Positions 25,758 through 33,953 of a DNA stretch of 64,000 nt are shown here, piece after piece. Origin of the DNA: Jingyaoa shaoxingensis (GTDB taxonomy: Bacteria; Bacillota; Clostridia; Lachnospirales; Lachnospiraceae); the NCBI RefSeq assembly GCF_014385005.1, contig NZ_JACRSZ010000004.1:62001-126000 (forward strand). Reading direction: 5' to 3'. The stretch's first letter is position 1. Each line of letters starts with the position of its first letter. The translations under genes and the position numbers were made by a program. The notes beneath the pieces are model-generated. The model was not told the origin of the DNA and ran no database searches. It saw only the letters and a list, made by a program, of their open reading frames with translations.

Positions 25758-26513
25758 TTAAACATTTAACAGATATGGTACAAAGTAGGTAACCTGTTTG
25801 TACCACCATGGCCAGTCGTGGGAGCAGTCGTATCCCCAGTAATCTACCCAGACGTTGATGCCTTTTGCATGTAGGATACGATCAAGCTGTCTGGTATATT
25901 CCGGTTGTTCCCATGGTCCCTGTCCGGTACAGATAATAGCTTTTTTCTTATTGTAAAGCTGTATATACGGATGGTCGTATGGCATGTTAGACAGGTAATG
26001 TACTGGTGAATTCTGGTACACCAGATCGTTCATGAAGGTTCCAAACCCGTATTCTGCGCTGTATACACCACTCAATGCCAGCAGTCCGTCAAACAGATCC
26101 GGTCTGCGGAAATACAGATTTGCCGCATGGGCTGCACCCAAGCTGCATCCGAATGCAATGATGTCCGGATAACCTGTCCAGCCGTTCATCTCATTAACCA
26201 TCTTACGTATAAACGGTACCATCTCATCTGTAATATAGCGGATCCAGTTTTCATACAACTGACTGCGGTACTCTGCATTGCCCCAGGTATCGGACCAGGT
26301 TTCACGATCAATAGTATCAATGGAAAATACACATACCTGACCCGCATCAATCCACGGTGCCCATACATCCGTCATATGAAAATCCTCAAAGTCAAAAAAT
26401 CTGCCATCCTGACATGGAATATACAACACCGGTCGACCGCCGTGCCCATAGACCTTCCATTCCATCTCCCGTCCAAGGGCGGGACTATATTCTTTAAAAT
26501 ACTGTGTTCTCAT
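25758..26513 (-). CDS. Alpha/beta-hydrolase-fold esterase (putative esterase family)
   Basis: The 251-residue protein begins MRTQYFKEYSPALGREMEWKVYG and has GRPVLYIPCQDGRFFDFEDF. The nucleophile elbow is FGCSLGAAHAAN, with serine in GCSLG, and a late His is in CSHDWPWW. It lacks a signal peptide, so it acts in the cytoplasm. The ATG at 26513 is chosen because the longer open frame overlaps the upstream gene and lacks a ribosome site. It is the middle gene of a three-gene operon with a second esterase upstream (19-bp gap) and the ATP-grasp gene downstream. Confidence 0.82.
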   Translation of the reverse strand: MRTQYFKEYSPALGREMEWKVYGHGGRPVLYIPCQDGRFFDFEDFHMTDVWAPWIDAGQVCVFSIDTIDRETWSDTWGNAEYRSQLYENWIRYITDEMVPFIRKMVNEMNGWTGYPDIIAFGCSLGAAHAANLYFRRPDLFDGLLALSGVYSAEYGFGTFMNDLVYQNSPVHYLSNMPYDHPYIQLYNKKKAIICTGQGPWEQPEYTRQLDRILHAKGINVWVDYWGYDCSHDWPWWYKQVTYFVPYLLNV

Positions 26514-26532
26514 ACTTATATTCTTCTTTCTG

Positions 26533-27303
26533 TTATCTGGTCTCAGGATAAAACAGGGCATCCATAAAATATGGAATCTGCTTTTCCCAGCAGGCTTCGC
26601 AGTGATCCCCATTTGGCACAATCCGGCTGGTGAGCAGAACGTCTCTGGAAAGTAACAGATCTGTTACCTTGCGGAACTGTTTTCGCATCACTGCATGAAA
26701 ATTGATCTCATTAGCGCCATAATCCATATAGACCGTTGTATCCGGTACAATTTCTGCTTCCCGAATCAGCTTATTAATCTGAGTCATGTTCGTCCAGATA
26801 GACGGTGACAGCGCTGCTGCCTTCGAAAAAACGTCATTATAAGCAAGCACTGCGTAGAGACTCATCAGTCCTCCCATGGAGCTTCCTGCAATAAATGTAT
26901 GCTCCCGATCTGGAAGTGTACGGTAATCTCGGTCGATCTGTGCTTTCAGTGTATGAATCATCCATTCCATGGTCTGCTTGCCCCATGCCGGGATTTTTCC
27001 AATATTCGGTGCAGTAAACGGGAACGGAGAATACTCCTTCAGACGCCCATTATCCGGATCATGACTGCATTCCACAGCAACAATGATTAACTGTCTGCCG
27101 GTACGATCCATATACTCCTTCATGCCCCAGCATTTTCCGTAGGTTGCATCTGAATCAAAAAATACATTATGTCCATCAAACATATATAATACCGGATATC
27201 GTTTTTCCTGTTCGTATGAATAAGACTCCGGAAGATAAAGATAGACGTTGCGTTTTTCTTCACCGGACAGCTCCGGAATCGTAATCTGCCATTTATTTAT
27301 CAT
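26533..27303 (-). CDS. Esterase of the enterochelin-esterase/esterase D type
   Basis: The 256-residue alpha/beta hydrolase has YPVLYMFDGHNVFFD, the nucleophile elbow FIAGSSMGGLMSLYAV and a late GDHCEACWE with the probable catalytic histidine. This is the pattern of Fes/EsterD-type esterases, but no siderophore genes are nearby. AAAGGAGA precedes the ATG at 27303; codons further upstream in the same frame lack a ribosome site. It is the first gene of the operon with a second esterase and an ATP-grasp protein. The substrate may be an ester made by the ATP-grasp partner, which is an inference. Confidence 0.82.
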   Translation of the reverse strand: MINKWQITIPELSGEEKRNVYLYLPESYSYEQEKRYPVLYMFDGHNVFFDSDATYGKCWGMKEYMDRTGRQLIIVAVECSHDPDNGRLKEYSPFPFTAPNIGKIPAWGKQTMEWMIHTLKAQIDRDYRTLPDREHTFIAGSSMGGLMSLYAVLAYNDVFSKAAALSPSIWTNMTQINKLIREAEIVPDTTVYMDYGANEINFHAVMRKQFRKVTDLLLSRDVLLTSRIVPNGDHCEACWEKQIPYFMDALFYPETR

Positions 27304-27439
27304 AATATCAGTCTCCTTTTCAACAGGTTTATTATAAAACCTGAATTTTAAATTGTAAATTGAAAAAGACTGCAGTTCAAAATAAGCTGCAGCCTCTTTC
27401 TCAATACGATTCATTTTTTACATTTGTTAAAGTTTCTTC

Positions 27440-27835
27440 TTATCTTCCACCTGCAATTCTTGGCGGTGAAGATTGAATATGAAAATAATCTGATGCCATA
27501 TATCCCCAGTCACCATTTTTTATATCCTTAACATAAGACCAATAATACCCATTATTATATGCAATGTTCATCCCACTAACATTCATCCACAGTCTGTGTC
27601 CCGTGTATAATGTCCGAATAATATTATTGCTTAATAAGTACGGAGATGATCTGAAATTTACAGCATCACCAGATACATAACAATTATACCCCGTTTCACC
27701 TCTGGTTGCGACCAATGGTCCCATCTCTATCTTATTCGCCTCAATTTTTTCAAGTTCTGCCGCATTAACAGTAACCGTAAATATTGCTGTCAAAATAAAA
27801 CAAAAACATAACATTGCCGTAATTTTTTTCTTCAT
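27440..27835 (-). CDS. Small secreted SH3-like domain protein
   Basis: The 131-residue protein has a signal peptide (KKKITAMLCFCFILTAIFTVTVNA). An SH3b-type region follows, with VSGDAVNFRSSPYLLSNNIIRTLYTGHRLWM and a closing YWSYVKDIKNGDWGYMASDYFH. This is the classical NxRSxP...G.W..V pattern of bacterial SH3 domains, which often bind cell wall. It is in an AT-rich stretch together with the YD-repeat protein upstream and the divergent blaI/blaR1 pair. It may be part of a cell-envelope stress response controlled by BlaI. No catalytic domain is present. Confidence 0.75.
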   Translation of the reverse strand: MKKKITAMLCFCFILTAIFTVTVNAAELEKIEANKIEMGPLVATRGETGYNCYVSGDAVNFRSSPYLLSNNIIRTLYTGHRLWMNVSGMNIAYNNGYYWSYVKDIKNGDWGYMASDYFHIQSSPPRIAGGR

Positions 27836-27911
27836 CCTTTTCCCCTTTCTTTTGTACGGTACCTACTCCTTCCTATTACTGGCTCAATGGAATCACCTCG
27901 CCTTCTTCCTT

Positions 27912-28535
27912 TTATGAATAACTGTATTCAAAATGACCTTTAGAATTCTTCTGATTGTCAAAAATGTCTTCTCTAATAACTTGATTTTTATCATTATAAT
28001 GATATTCCGTTACTTCAATGTCATCCTCAGCATAACAAATACTTTTTATTAATCTGTTTTTCTGATCATAAATATTCTCTGTTTTTTCGTCCAAGAACAC
28101 ATTCTCTCCCTCAGAAAATTTTCGATATATTACATTTCCCTGGTCATCGTATTCATATAGCATAATCTGTTTTGCATCACCCGTATCAGTAATAATTTTT
28201 GTCAAATTATCATTATCATCATATTCATATGTCATTATCACGCCCAATGGCGTTCCATTTTCCTGATAAGCTATCCCCTCCGTCACTCTTCCATATTCAT
28301 CCGTTTCATATTCTATGTATTCTCCCTCTGGAATTCCCTCTTCAGAGTATACATGTTCTGTCAGAATTTTACCCTCTTCATCATATGTTCTGTCTATACC
28401 AGAAATTGCATTTCCTAAAGTATCATAATATACTTTCTTAATCCATGCATTTGTATATACATCACTTGCCTTTACCTGCGATAGCATAACTACTAATTCA
28501 GCTAATATTAAAAACGTAATTTTCTTTCCCATCAT
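27912..28535 (-). CDS. Secreted protein with YD (Rhs-type) repeats
   Basis: The 207-residue protein has a signal peptide (KKITFLILAELVVMLSQVKA). About seven repeats of the YxYDxxGN/YDEEGK kind follow (TYDEEGKIL, YETDEYGRV, YEYDDNDNL, YEYDDQGNV, NIYDQKNRL, YHYNDKNQV). Such repeats form beta-sheet scaffolds in Rhs and wall-associated proteins. It is far too short for an Rhs toxin shell and has no toxin domain. GGGGGTG lies seven bases before the ATG at 28535. A clear promoter at 28564-28592 drives it, divergent from blaI. Confidence 0.75.
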   Translation of the reverse strand: MMGKKITFLILAELVVMLSQVKASDVYTNAWIKKVYYDTLGNAISGIDRTYDEEGKILTEHVYSEEGIPEGEYIEYETDEYGRVTEGIAYQENGTPLGVIMTYEYDDNDNLTKIITDTGDAKQIMLYEYDDQGNVIYRKFSEGENVFLDEKTENIYDQKNRLIKSICYAEDDIEVTEYHYNDKNQVIREDIFDNQKNSKGHFEYSYS

Positions 28536-28563
28536 ATATTCACCCCCAATATTTTATATTTTT

Positions 28564-28592
28564 ATTAAATCTTATTTGTTTTGTTTTGTCAA
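28564..28592 (-). promoter_or_regulatory. Promoter of the secreted YD-repeat/SH3 pair
   Basis: On the minus strand TTGACA (28587-28592) and TTTAAT (28564-28569) are 17 bp apart. The segment AATTCT...AGAATT (about 28596-28616) between the two divergent promoters is an inverted repeat that could be a BlaI operator. Confidence 0.6.
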
Positions 28593-28636
28593 TACAATTC
28601 TATATATTTTAGAATTTTAAATATTTTAGTTTTTTA

Positions 28637-28665
28637 TTGACTCATATTTGTTTTTACATTATTAT
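28637..28665 (+). promoter_or_regulatory. Promoter of blaI-blaR1
   Basis: TTGACT (28637-28642) and TATTAT (28660-28665) with 17-bp spacing lie 36 bp before the blaI start codon. Confidence 0.6.
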
Positions 28666-28701
28666 GAATATATAAACTCAAACTGCAAAGGACTATTGAT
28701 T

Positions 28702-29097
28702 ATGCACTCATATTATGGATTAACTGAAACAGAATACGAATTAATGACTCTTTTTTGGAAAAAACAGAAACCTTTAACACTTGCTGAAATTGTTCATTAT
28801 TGTAATGAAGAATTTCATCATGACTGGGCTACCACCACTGTATGCACTTACCTCAGCCATCTTGTTATGAAAGGATTCTTAACTACTAATCAAAAACGTT
28901 ACCGTAAGTCTTACACTGCTCTCGTAAGCCAAAAGGATCTTTCGCAATCCTACGCACATCAACTCTTACAGGATTCCTTTGATGGCTCACTCAAAAATTT
29001 TCTTGTTTCATTTACAGATGGTGTTTCTTTATCATCTGAAGAAGTGAACGAATTAATTGATATCCTTCATTCCAGCATATCGGATAATGAATCATAA
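28702..29097 (+). CDS. blaI: BlaI/MecI-family winged-helix repressor
   Basis: The 131-residue protein starts GLTETEYELMTLFWKKQKPLTLAEIVHYCNE. It continues with WATTTVCTYLSHLVMKGFL, the winged-helix recognition region of the BlaI/MecI/CopY family, and a helical C-terminal dimerisation part. Family members repress beta-lactamase or other envelope genes and are cleaved after a signal from BlaR1. No beta-lactamase is near. The targets here are probably its own operon and the divergent secreted genes. AAAGGAC precedes the ATG at 28702. It is separated from blaR1 by 27 bp. Confidence 0.85.
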   Translation: MHSYYGLTETEYELMTLFWKKQKPLTLAEIVHYCNEEFHHDWATTTVCTYLSHLVMKGFLTTNQKRYRKSYTALVSQKDLSQSYAHQLLQDSFDGSLKNFLVSFTDGVSLSSEEVNELIDILHSSISDNES

Positions 29098-29124
29098 CCT
29101 ATCGCATAATGAGGTATTTATACT

Positions 29125-30459
29125 ATGAAGCTCTTTTTTATTACTTTGCTTTTGACTATGACTCTATCTGGCTCCCTGGCTTTTATCCTATATCTGCTTA
29201 TAATGTTTATCCTACATGAAAAAGTACCTGCCAGTTTTCGTTATACAATTTTAAAATTTTGTTTTTTTCTCTTTATTGTTCCTGTACCATTAGTCAAACA
29301 TATATTTGTTATTTGGTTTTTATCTCCCCCAAAACATGCGATTATTTCCGATTTTATTATCAATACAGCACAGACTTTTAATTTAACTGACAGGGGAATT
29401 CTATTTCCTTCTTTTACGCATTTTGAAAAATTATTTTGTATCATATGGTTTTTTGTTTTTATTGTTATTTTTTGTTCACAATGTATTCGTTTTATCCACT
29501 TTCGGAAATACCTTATTAAAAACCTTGTACCTGTCCTCGATTATTCTGAAAATCTTGAACAGCTAAAACTTGAGTTTCATATCAAACGTTCTATAAAAGT
29601 TTTATATAGTCAGGAGTATATTTCTCCGTTTACATTCGGGATTTTAAACCCTATTATTGTTTTAACTGCTTCTGCAACAGATACCTCTAATCTATACATA
29701 TTACGACATGAATTACAACACATAAAAACACACGATTTCTTTTATCGTTTACTGGCCATGCTTATACTCTTACTACATTGTTTTAATCCACTTTCCTATT
29801 TATTATTTAAAGAACTAAAGGAGGTCCAAGAAATGAATTGCGATGAAAAAGTTATTAAGTCATTATCGAAGCAGGATTCTTATGCTTATGGTGCTTCTAT
29901 TATTCACACTGCTTCTATCTCCAGACCACTGATTGCACCAGCTATTTTCTTTTCCAAAAGTGATAAAGAGTTTTTAAAAAAGAGAGTAAAAGCTATCTCT
30001 ACACCATATTCCATCAAATTTTCTACAATGCTTCTTTGCTTTTTTATTATATGTACACTATCTTGTATTCCAGTATTTGCTTATTCACCTTCTACCTATG
30101 ACTGGCGTGGTGAATCTTCGGAAATTCAAGATTTTGACAATGTTACCTGGTGTGAAATGTCTTTTTCAAATGATAGCAATGATGCCTTAGAAATTCCAAA
30201 AGATGAACACTATTTTAACATTTACAACAATATTTTCGTGTTTTCAGACGGCACAATTATGCCTGTTGATAATGGTTCTATTTCGTTTTATTCTTCATGT
30301 AACCATGTATTCAAATCTGGCACATTTAAAAAACATTATTTGAACGGAAAGAATTGTACTATAAAGATTTATAGCGCTAAGATATGTACAAAATGCAGCC
30401 ACATTTCAAATGCTGTTTTAACCAATACTGTAACCTATTCTCCGTGTCCACATAAATAA
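29125..30459 (+). CDS. blaR1: BlaR1-type M56 membrane metallopeptidase without penicillin-binding sensor
   Basis: The 444-residue protein has several N-terminal membrane helices. An M56 zinc site follows, HELQH at about residue 195 (within ILRHELQHIKTHDF), with NCDEKVI further on. A last helix (about 290-315, LLCFFIICTLSCIPVFAYS) comes before an extracellular tail of about 130 residues. Classical BlaR1 ends with a 250-residue beta-lactam-acylated sensor domain. This tail is shorter, has no SxxK motif and contains cysteines (KICTKCSH), so a different signal must be sensed. On activation it should cleave BlaI directly or indirectly. Confidence 0.82.
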   Translation: MKLFFITLLLTMTLSGSLAFILYLLIMFILHEKVPASFRYTILKFCFFLFIVPVPLVKHIFVIWFLSPPKHAIISDFIINTAQTFNLTDRGILFPSFTHFEKLFCIIWFFVFIVIFCSQCIRFIHFRKYLIKNLVPVLDYSENLEQLKLEFHIKRSIKVLYSQEYISPFTFGILNPIIVLTASATDTSNLYILRHELQHIKTHDFFYRLLAMLILLLHCFNPLSYLLFKELKEVQEMNCDEKVIKSLSKQDSYAYGASIIHTASISRPLIAPAIFFSKSDKEFLKKRVKAISTPYSIKFSTMLLCFFIICTLSCIPVFAYSPSTYDWRGESSEIQDFDNVTWCEMSFSNDSNDALEIPKDEHYFNIYNNIFVFSDGTIMPVDNGSISFYSSCNHVFKSGTFKKHYLNGKNCTIKIYSAKICTKCSHISNAVLTNTVTYSPCPHK

Positions 30460-30463
30460 ATTT

Positions 30464-30516
30464 AAAACCAGCAGGGACAAAGCTTCATAACATTAAACTC
30501 TGTTCCTGCTGGTTTT
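30464..30516. terminator. Bidirectional terminator between blaR1 and the convergent kinase gene
   Basis: AAAACCAGCAGG-ACA and its inverse TGTTCCTGCTGGTTTT form a long stem with flanking A and T runs on the two sides. It separates the AT-rich bla island from the GC-richer two-component operon. Confidence 0.75.
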
Positions 30517-31764
30517 CTCATATACCGGAAGTTTTATGGTGATCCGGCTTCCCACGCCTTTAAAACTGACCACATCAATCACTGCATGATGACGGTCTGC
30601 GATCCATTTGGCAATGGACAGTCCCAGTCCGCTTCCCTGTGTGGTTCCCCGAACTGCATCTCCACGGAAAAAACGTTCAAACATATGGGCTGCCTCTTCT
30701 GCCTTCAGTCCGATTCCTTCATCCTGTACACCAAGACCTGCCCTGCCATCCTCACATAACTCCAGGCGCAGGGTGATTTTTCCTCCTTCCGGAGTATATT
30801 TGGCTGCATTGTCCACCAGTATCCGGATTGCCTGTTTGATCATTGCCACATCTGCCTGAATGTATCCGTCCCATTTCTGTACCAATATATACTGATGTCG
30901 GTGATCGATCATCTCTGATTCCTCACAGATCTCCTTCATCAGCTCTTCTGCCTGAATCGGCTCCGGATGGAACTGCTGCCGTCCTCCGTCTCCTCTCGCC
31001 AGGAAAAGAAGTTGATCCACCAGTTCTTTCATATGAGCAGATTCTTCGCTGATAGCATGTACCGCTTCTTCCAGTGTGGCACGGTCATCCATTCCCCAGC
31101 GTTCCAGCATAGATGCATACCCTTGAATCACTGCAATCGGAGTACGCAGTTCATGGCTGGCATCATCCACAAAACGGGTCTGCTCCCGGTAACTTGCCTG
31201 AAGACGTTTTAATAGGTTGTTGATTGCATTCTCGATGCCCTTTAGGTCTGAATCCCCTGTACTGATATTATTTTCTGATGCAGTTAATTGGTCAATGGCT
31301 TCTTCCAGATTCTGAATTCGTTCCTCATCAATGCCCTGCACCGACAATTTTTCCGCCGTCATTGCCAGTTCATCGATAGGACGCATATATTCTCTCAGTC
31401 GGTGGTTCTGGGAGGACCAGTCTATCAGCCAGCTTAAAAACTGTACACAAAATACCACACCAATCACTGCACAGGCGACCACTGCCATCTGGCCGATTTC
31501 CACCGTAACATCCTGGTTTTTGATCTTGCACACATACTGCCAGCTTGCCAGTCTCTGCCAGAATGGAAGATATCCTTTCCATGTGGCGCTGCGCTCTCTT
31601 GCCAGCTCCAGTGCACCATACCTGCTCTCTGCTACTGCACATGCACTCAGAATGGCTCCGATTCCAAACAGTATGTCCCATAAAATATAGGTTTTCAGTC
31701 TTTTCCACTGAATGGAACGGTTGATTTTCCAGATTACCGATGATGTCTTTGGTTTCTGTTCCAT
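30493..31764 (-). CDS. Sensor histidine kinase
   Basis: The 423-residue protein has two membrane helices (about 25-45 and 92-115) flanking a short outside loop. A linker follows, then HisKA with FVDDASHELRTPIAVIQGYASML (phospho-acceptor His) and HATPase_c with the N box LVDNAAKYTPEGG and G boxes GLGVQDEGIG and GSGLGLSIAKWI. It belongs to the classical OmpR-partner type. GGAGGAACG precedes the ATG at 31764, 12 bp after the regulator stop at 31777. Its stop overlaps the terminator region shared with blaR1. The signal is unknown; the small outside loop suggests it may sense the membrane or a partner. Confidence 0.9.
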   Translation of the reverse strand: MEQKPKTSSVIWKINRSIQWKRLKTYILWDILFGIGAILSACAVAESRYGALELARERSATWKGYLPFWQRLASWQYVCKIKNQDVTVEIGQMAVVACAVIGVVFCVQFLSWLIDWSSQNHRLREYMRPIDELAMTAEKLSVQGIDEERIQNLEEAIDQLTASENNISTGDSDLKGIENAINNLLKRLQASYREQTRFVDDASHELRTPIAVIQGYASMLERWGMDDRATLEEAVHAISEESAHMKELVDQLLFLARGDGGRQQFHPEPIQAEELMKEICEESEMIDHRHQYILVQKWDGYIQADVAMIKQAIRILVDNAAKYTPEGGKITLRLELCEDGRAGLGVQDEGIGLKAEEAAHMFERFFRGDAVRGTTQGSGLGLSIAKWIADRHHAVIDVVSFKGVGSRITIKLPVYEKTSRNRV

Positions 31765-31776
31765 ACCGTTCCTCCG

Positions 31777-32460
31777 TTAGTCTTCCTTGATCACATAGCC
31801 GATTCCTCTGACTGTACTGATCAAATGAATCTGAAACCGGTCATCAATCTTATGACGCAAATACCGGATATACACATCTACAATATTGGTTTCCACATAA
31901 TAATCATAGCCCCATACCTGATCAATCAGCGTATCTCTGGATAATACAATATTCTTGTGCTCCAACAATGTCTGCAGTAAAGTAAACTCCCGGATAGTCA
32001 GTTCTACTTTTTCTCCGCACACCGTCACTTCATGGGCATCAGGGCGCAGTTCCACACCCTTACAGGAAAGCACAGTTTCCGCTGCTCTGTCCTTCTGTTT
32101 TGCTGATTTTCTCAGGGCAACACGGATTCTTGCCAATAGTTCTTCTATGGCAAACGGCTTCGTCATATAGTCATCCGCTCCCATTTCCAGACCACTTACT
32201 TTATCCATCACGGCATCTCTGGCAGTCAGCAGGATCACCGGCATGTCTGATGTTTTCCGGAGACGCCGCAGCACTTCCAGCCCGTTAATGCCCGGAAGCA
32301 TAATATCCAGAATCATCAGATCATACTTTCCGCTTTCCGCAAGAGAAAGGCCACTGAGCCCGTCAGTTGCCTTCCCTGTTTCATATCCTTCATGCTGTAG
32401 TTCCAATTCCACAAAACGTGCAATTTTCTCTTCATCTTCTACAATTAAAATTGCAGCCAT
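31777..32460 (-). CDS. OmpR/PhoB-family response regulator
   Basis: The 227-residue protein has a receiver domain (ILIVEDEEKIARFVELELQHEGY, phosphorylation Asp in LDIMLPGINGLEV, Lys in DDYMTKPF). A winged-helix domain follows with VDVYIRYLRHKID and the closing STVRGIGYVIKE. It is the cognate partner of the kinase encoded 12 bp downstream. Its likely first target is the DUF4342 protein gene just upstream (62-bp gap), since such proteins are often envelope-related, but no binding site was identified. Confidence 0.92.
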   Translation of the reverse strand: MAAILIVEDEEKIARFVELELQHEGYETGKATDGLSGLSLAESGKYDLMILDIMLPGINGLEVLRRLRKTSDMPVILLTARDAVMDKVSGLEMGADDYMTKPFAIEELLARIRVALRKSAKQKDRAAETVLSCKGVELRPDAHEVTVCGEKVELTIREFTLLQTLLEHKNIVLSRDTLIDQVWGYDYYVETNIVDVYIRYLRHKIDDRFQIHLISTVRGIGYVIKED

Positions 32461-32522
32461 ATCTTCTCCCCGCTGTTTCTTATTGTTGCGTCAAGCTATT
32501 CGACCGATACAACCATTGCTTT

Positions 32523-33068
32523 TTATTCTTTGATCTCATCCACAATATTCTGTGCAAAATCACTTGCCTTTTCCATTGTATCATTAATGGTGTCTTTTCC
32601 AAGCTCTTTTCCTTCAAAAGAATATTTCAGTCCGAAAATCAATCCTACAAATAACACAATTGCTGTGATCCAGAAGGATGCTACCGCACATGCAATCGGT
32701 ATAATCACCGGCACCCGAATCAGTACTTCCTCATTTCGCTTTACTACGAAACTGTTATCAATGCTCATGCGAAAGATCTGTTTCAGCGTACGTTTGATTT
32801 TACCTCTGTTCTTTTTCTCCGCTGTACTTCCCTCTGCTTCCTCTTCAAATGCCTGTCCGGTTACAGTCGGGCTGACTGTCTCATATGCTGCACTGTTCTG
32901 ATTTTCTGTAGACATCTTCACTCCATCTGTGATTTTTCCCTGACGCTCCAGTTCAATCAGCGCATCCAGCATATCCCAGTTATTCTTTTCCAGAACTGCT
33001 TTTGCTTCCTCAATACTGATATTCGCTTTTTCTCTTAATTTTTCAACCATTTCCATATGTTCCATCAT
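32523..33068 (-). CDS. DUF4342 membrane protein with N-terminal UBA-like helix bundle
   Basis: The 181-residue protein begins MMEHMEMVEKLREKANISIEEAKAVLEKNNWDMLDALIELERQGKI, a UBA/TS-N-like three-helix bundle. A linker rich in Glu/Ser follows, then a DUF4342 region (RMSIDNSFVVKRNEEVLIRVPVI) and a hydrophobic segment near residues 128-152. Function of DUF4342 is unknown. The ATG at 33068 follows AGAGGAGA; the longer frame to 33173 has no ribosome site. Cotranscription with the two-component system downstream suggests a role in signalling or membrane stress. Confidence 0.75.
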   Translation of the reverse strand: MMEHMEMVEKLREKANISIEEAKAVLEKNNWDMLDALIELERQGKITDGVKMSTENQNSAAYETVSPTVTGQAFEEEAEGSTAEKKNRGKIKRTLKQIFRMSIDNSFVVKRNEEVLIRVPVIIPIACAVASFWITAIVLFVGLIFGLKYSFEGKELGKDTINDTMEKASDFAQNIVDEIKE

Positions 33069-33243
33069 CTTATCTCCTCTGTCTTTCCCGTTATTACGGA
33101 TGATTTCGGATTCACAGTTTTCTCTCTTTTTTGTCCTGTTCTCCGTTTCGATGATGTCAGTATATTCTGTCAATATGAAAGCTTCCGTGGAGAAAGATTA
33201 AAATTCCATGAGAAAAAAGTAAAAATAACCGGTGACCGGAGTC

Positions 33244-33867
33244 CTAAACTCCCTCCCCGACTGGCTGGCGTGCCCGGCTGACAAACGCTCTGATCTTCTC
33301 AGGATCTTTTCCGGTACGATCCTTTCCATACTCTACACCAGATGAAACATCCACTCCATCCGGATGTATACAGGAAATCGCTTCTGCCACATTTCCCAGA
33401 TTCAGGCCGCCTGCAAGGAAAAACAGCTTGTCGTCCTGCGGAATCTCTTTTATCAGATTCCAGTCAAATACTTGACCACTTCCCGGTTCTGCAGCATCAA
33501 ATACATAGCCTGCTACAGCCGGATTTGCCGAATATTGTGGGAAGTCTCTCATATCCCGGATATTAAATGCTTTTAATACAGGCAAATGACAGCTTTCTGA
33601 ATATCCGGATGGAATCTCACCATGGATCTGAATATAATCAAATCCCGCCTGCTCGATACTCTGCACCTGCCCCAGTGTCGGTGTCACCACAACAGCCACT
33701 TTCTGAATATCTGGATCCAGACATTTCATAATCTCTCTTGCCCGATCCAGCGTGATATTCCGCTTACTCTTCGGGAAAAATAATACCATTCCAATAAAGT
33801 CCACCCGCTGCTCATTGACATATCCTGCTTCTTTGGGGTCTGTCAGCCCGCAAATCTTAATCTTCAT
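33244..33867 (-). CDS. trpF: Phosphoribosylanthranilate isomerase (orphan)
   Basis: The 207-residue TIM-barrel protein starts MKIKICGLTDPKEAGYVNEQRVDFIGMVLFFPKSKRNI, the TrpF signature with the catalytic cysteine in KICGLT. It has YIQIHGE and the closing LAGGLNLGNVAEAI and GVDVSSGVEYGKDRTGKD phosphate-binding segments. The catalytic general acid position (aspartate) lies in FDAAEPGSGQ. It catalyses the Amadori rearrangement in tryptophan synthesis. No other trp gene is in the window, so it is detached from the usual operon. A strong hairpin precedes it on the transcript side. Confidence 0.92.
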   Translation of the reverse strand: MKIKICGLTDPKEAGYVNEQRVDFIGMVLFFPKSKRNITLDRAREIMKCLDPDIQKVAVVVTPTLGQVQSIEQAGFDYIQIHGEIPSGYSESCHLPVLKAFNIRDMRDFPQYSANPAVAGYVFDAAEPGSGQVFDWNLIKEIPQDDKLFFLAGGLNLGNVAEAISCIHPDGVDVSSGVEYGKDRTGKDPEKIRAFVSRARQPVGEGV

Positions 33868-33896
33868 ATTTCATACTCCTCTGCCGTGAACCGTTT

Positions 33897-33940
33897 GGGA
33901 CGGAGTTTTATGACACCGAAGTGCCATTAAACTCCGTCCC
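33897..33940. terminator. Long stem-loop with UUCG tetraloop between methyltransferase and trpF
   Basis: GGGACGGAGTTT and AAACTCCGTCCC pair, and the inner part continues as ATGGCAC / GTGTCAT around a C(TTCG)G loop on the minus strand. The folded RNA would be almost fully paired over 44 bases. No T run follows on the minus strand. It may be a terminator, an RNA-processing site or a structured repeat. Confidence 0.55.
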
Positions 33941-33953
33941 CATTGGTCTTCCG

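Noticed and set aside
33868..33953. T-box or tryptophan attenuator before trpF
   Set aside because: No leader peptide, specifier or T-box bulge; only a palindromic hairpin is present.
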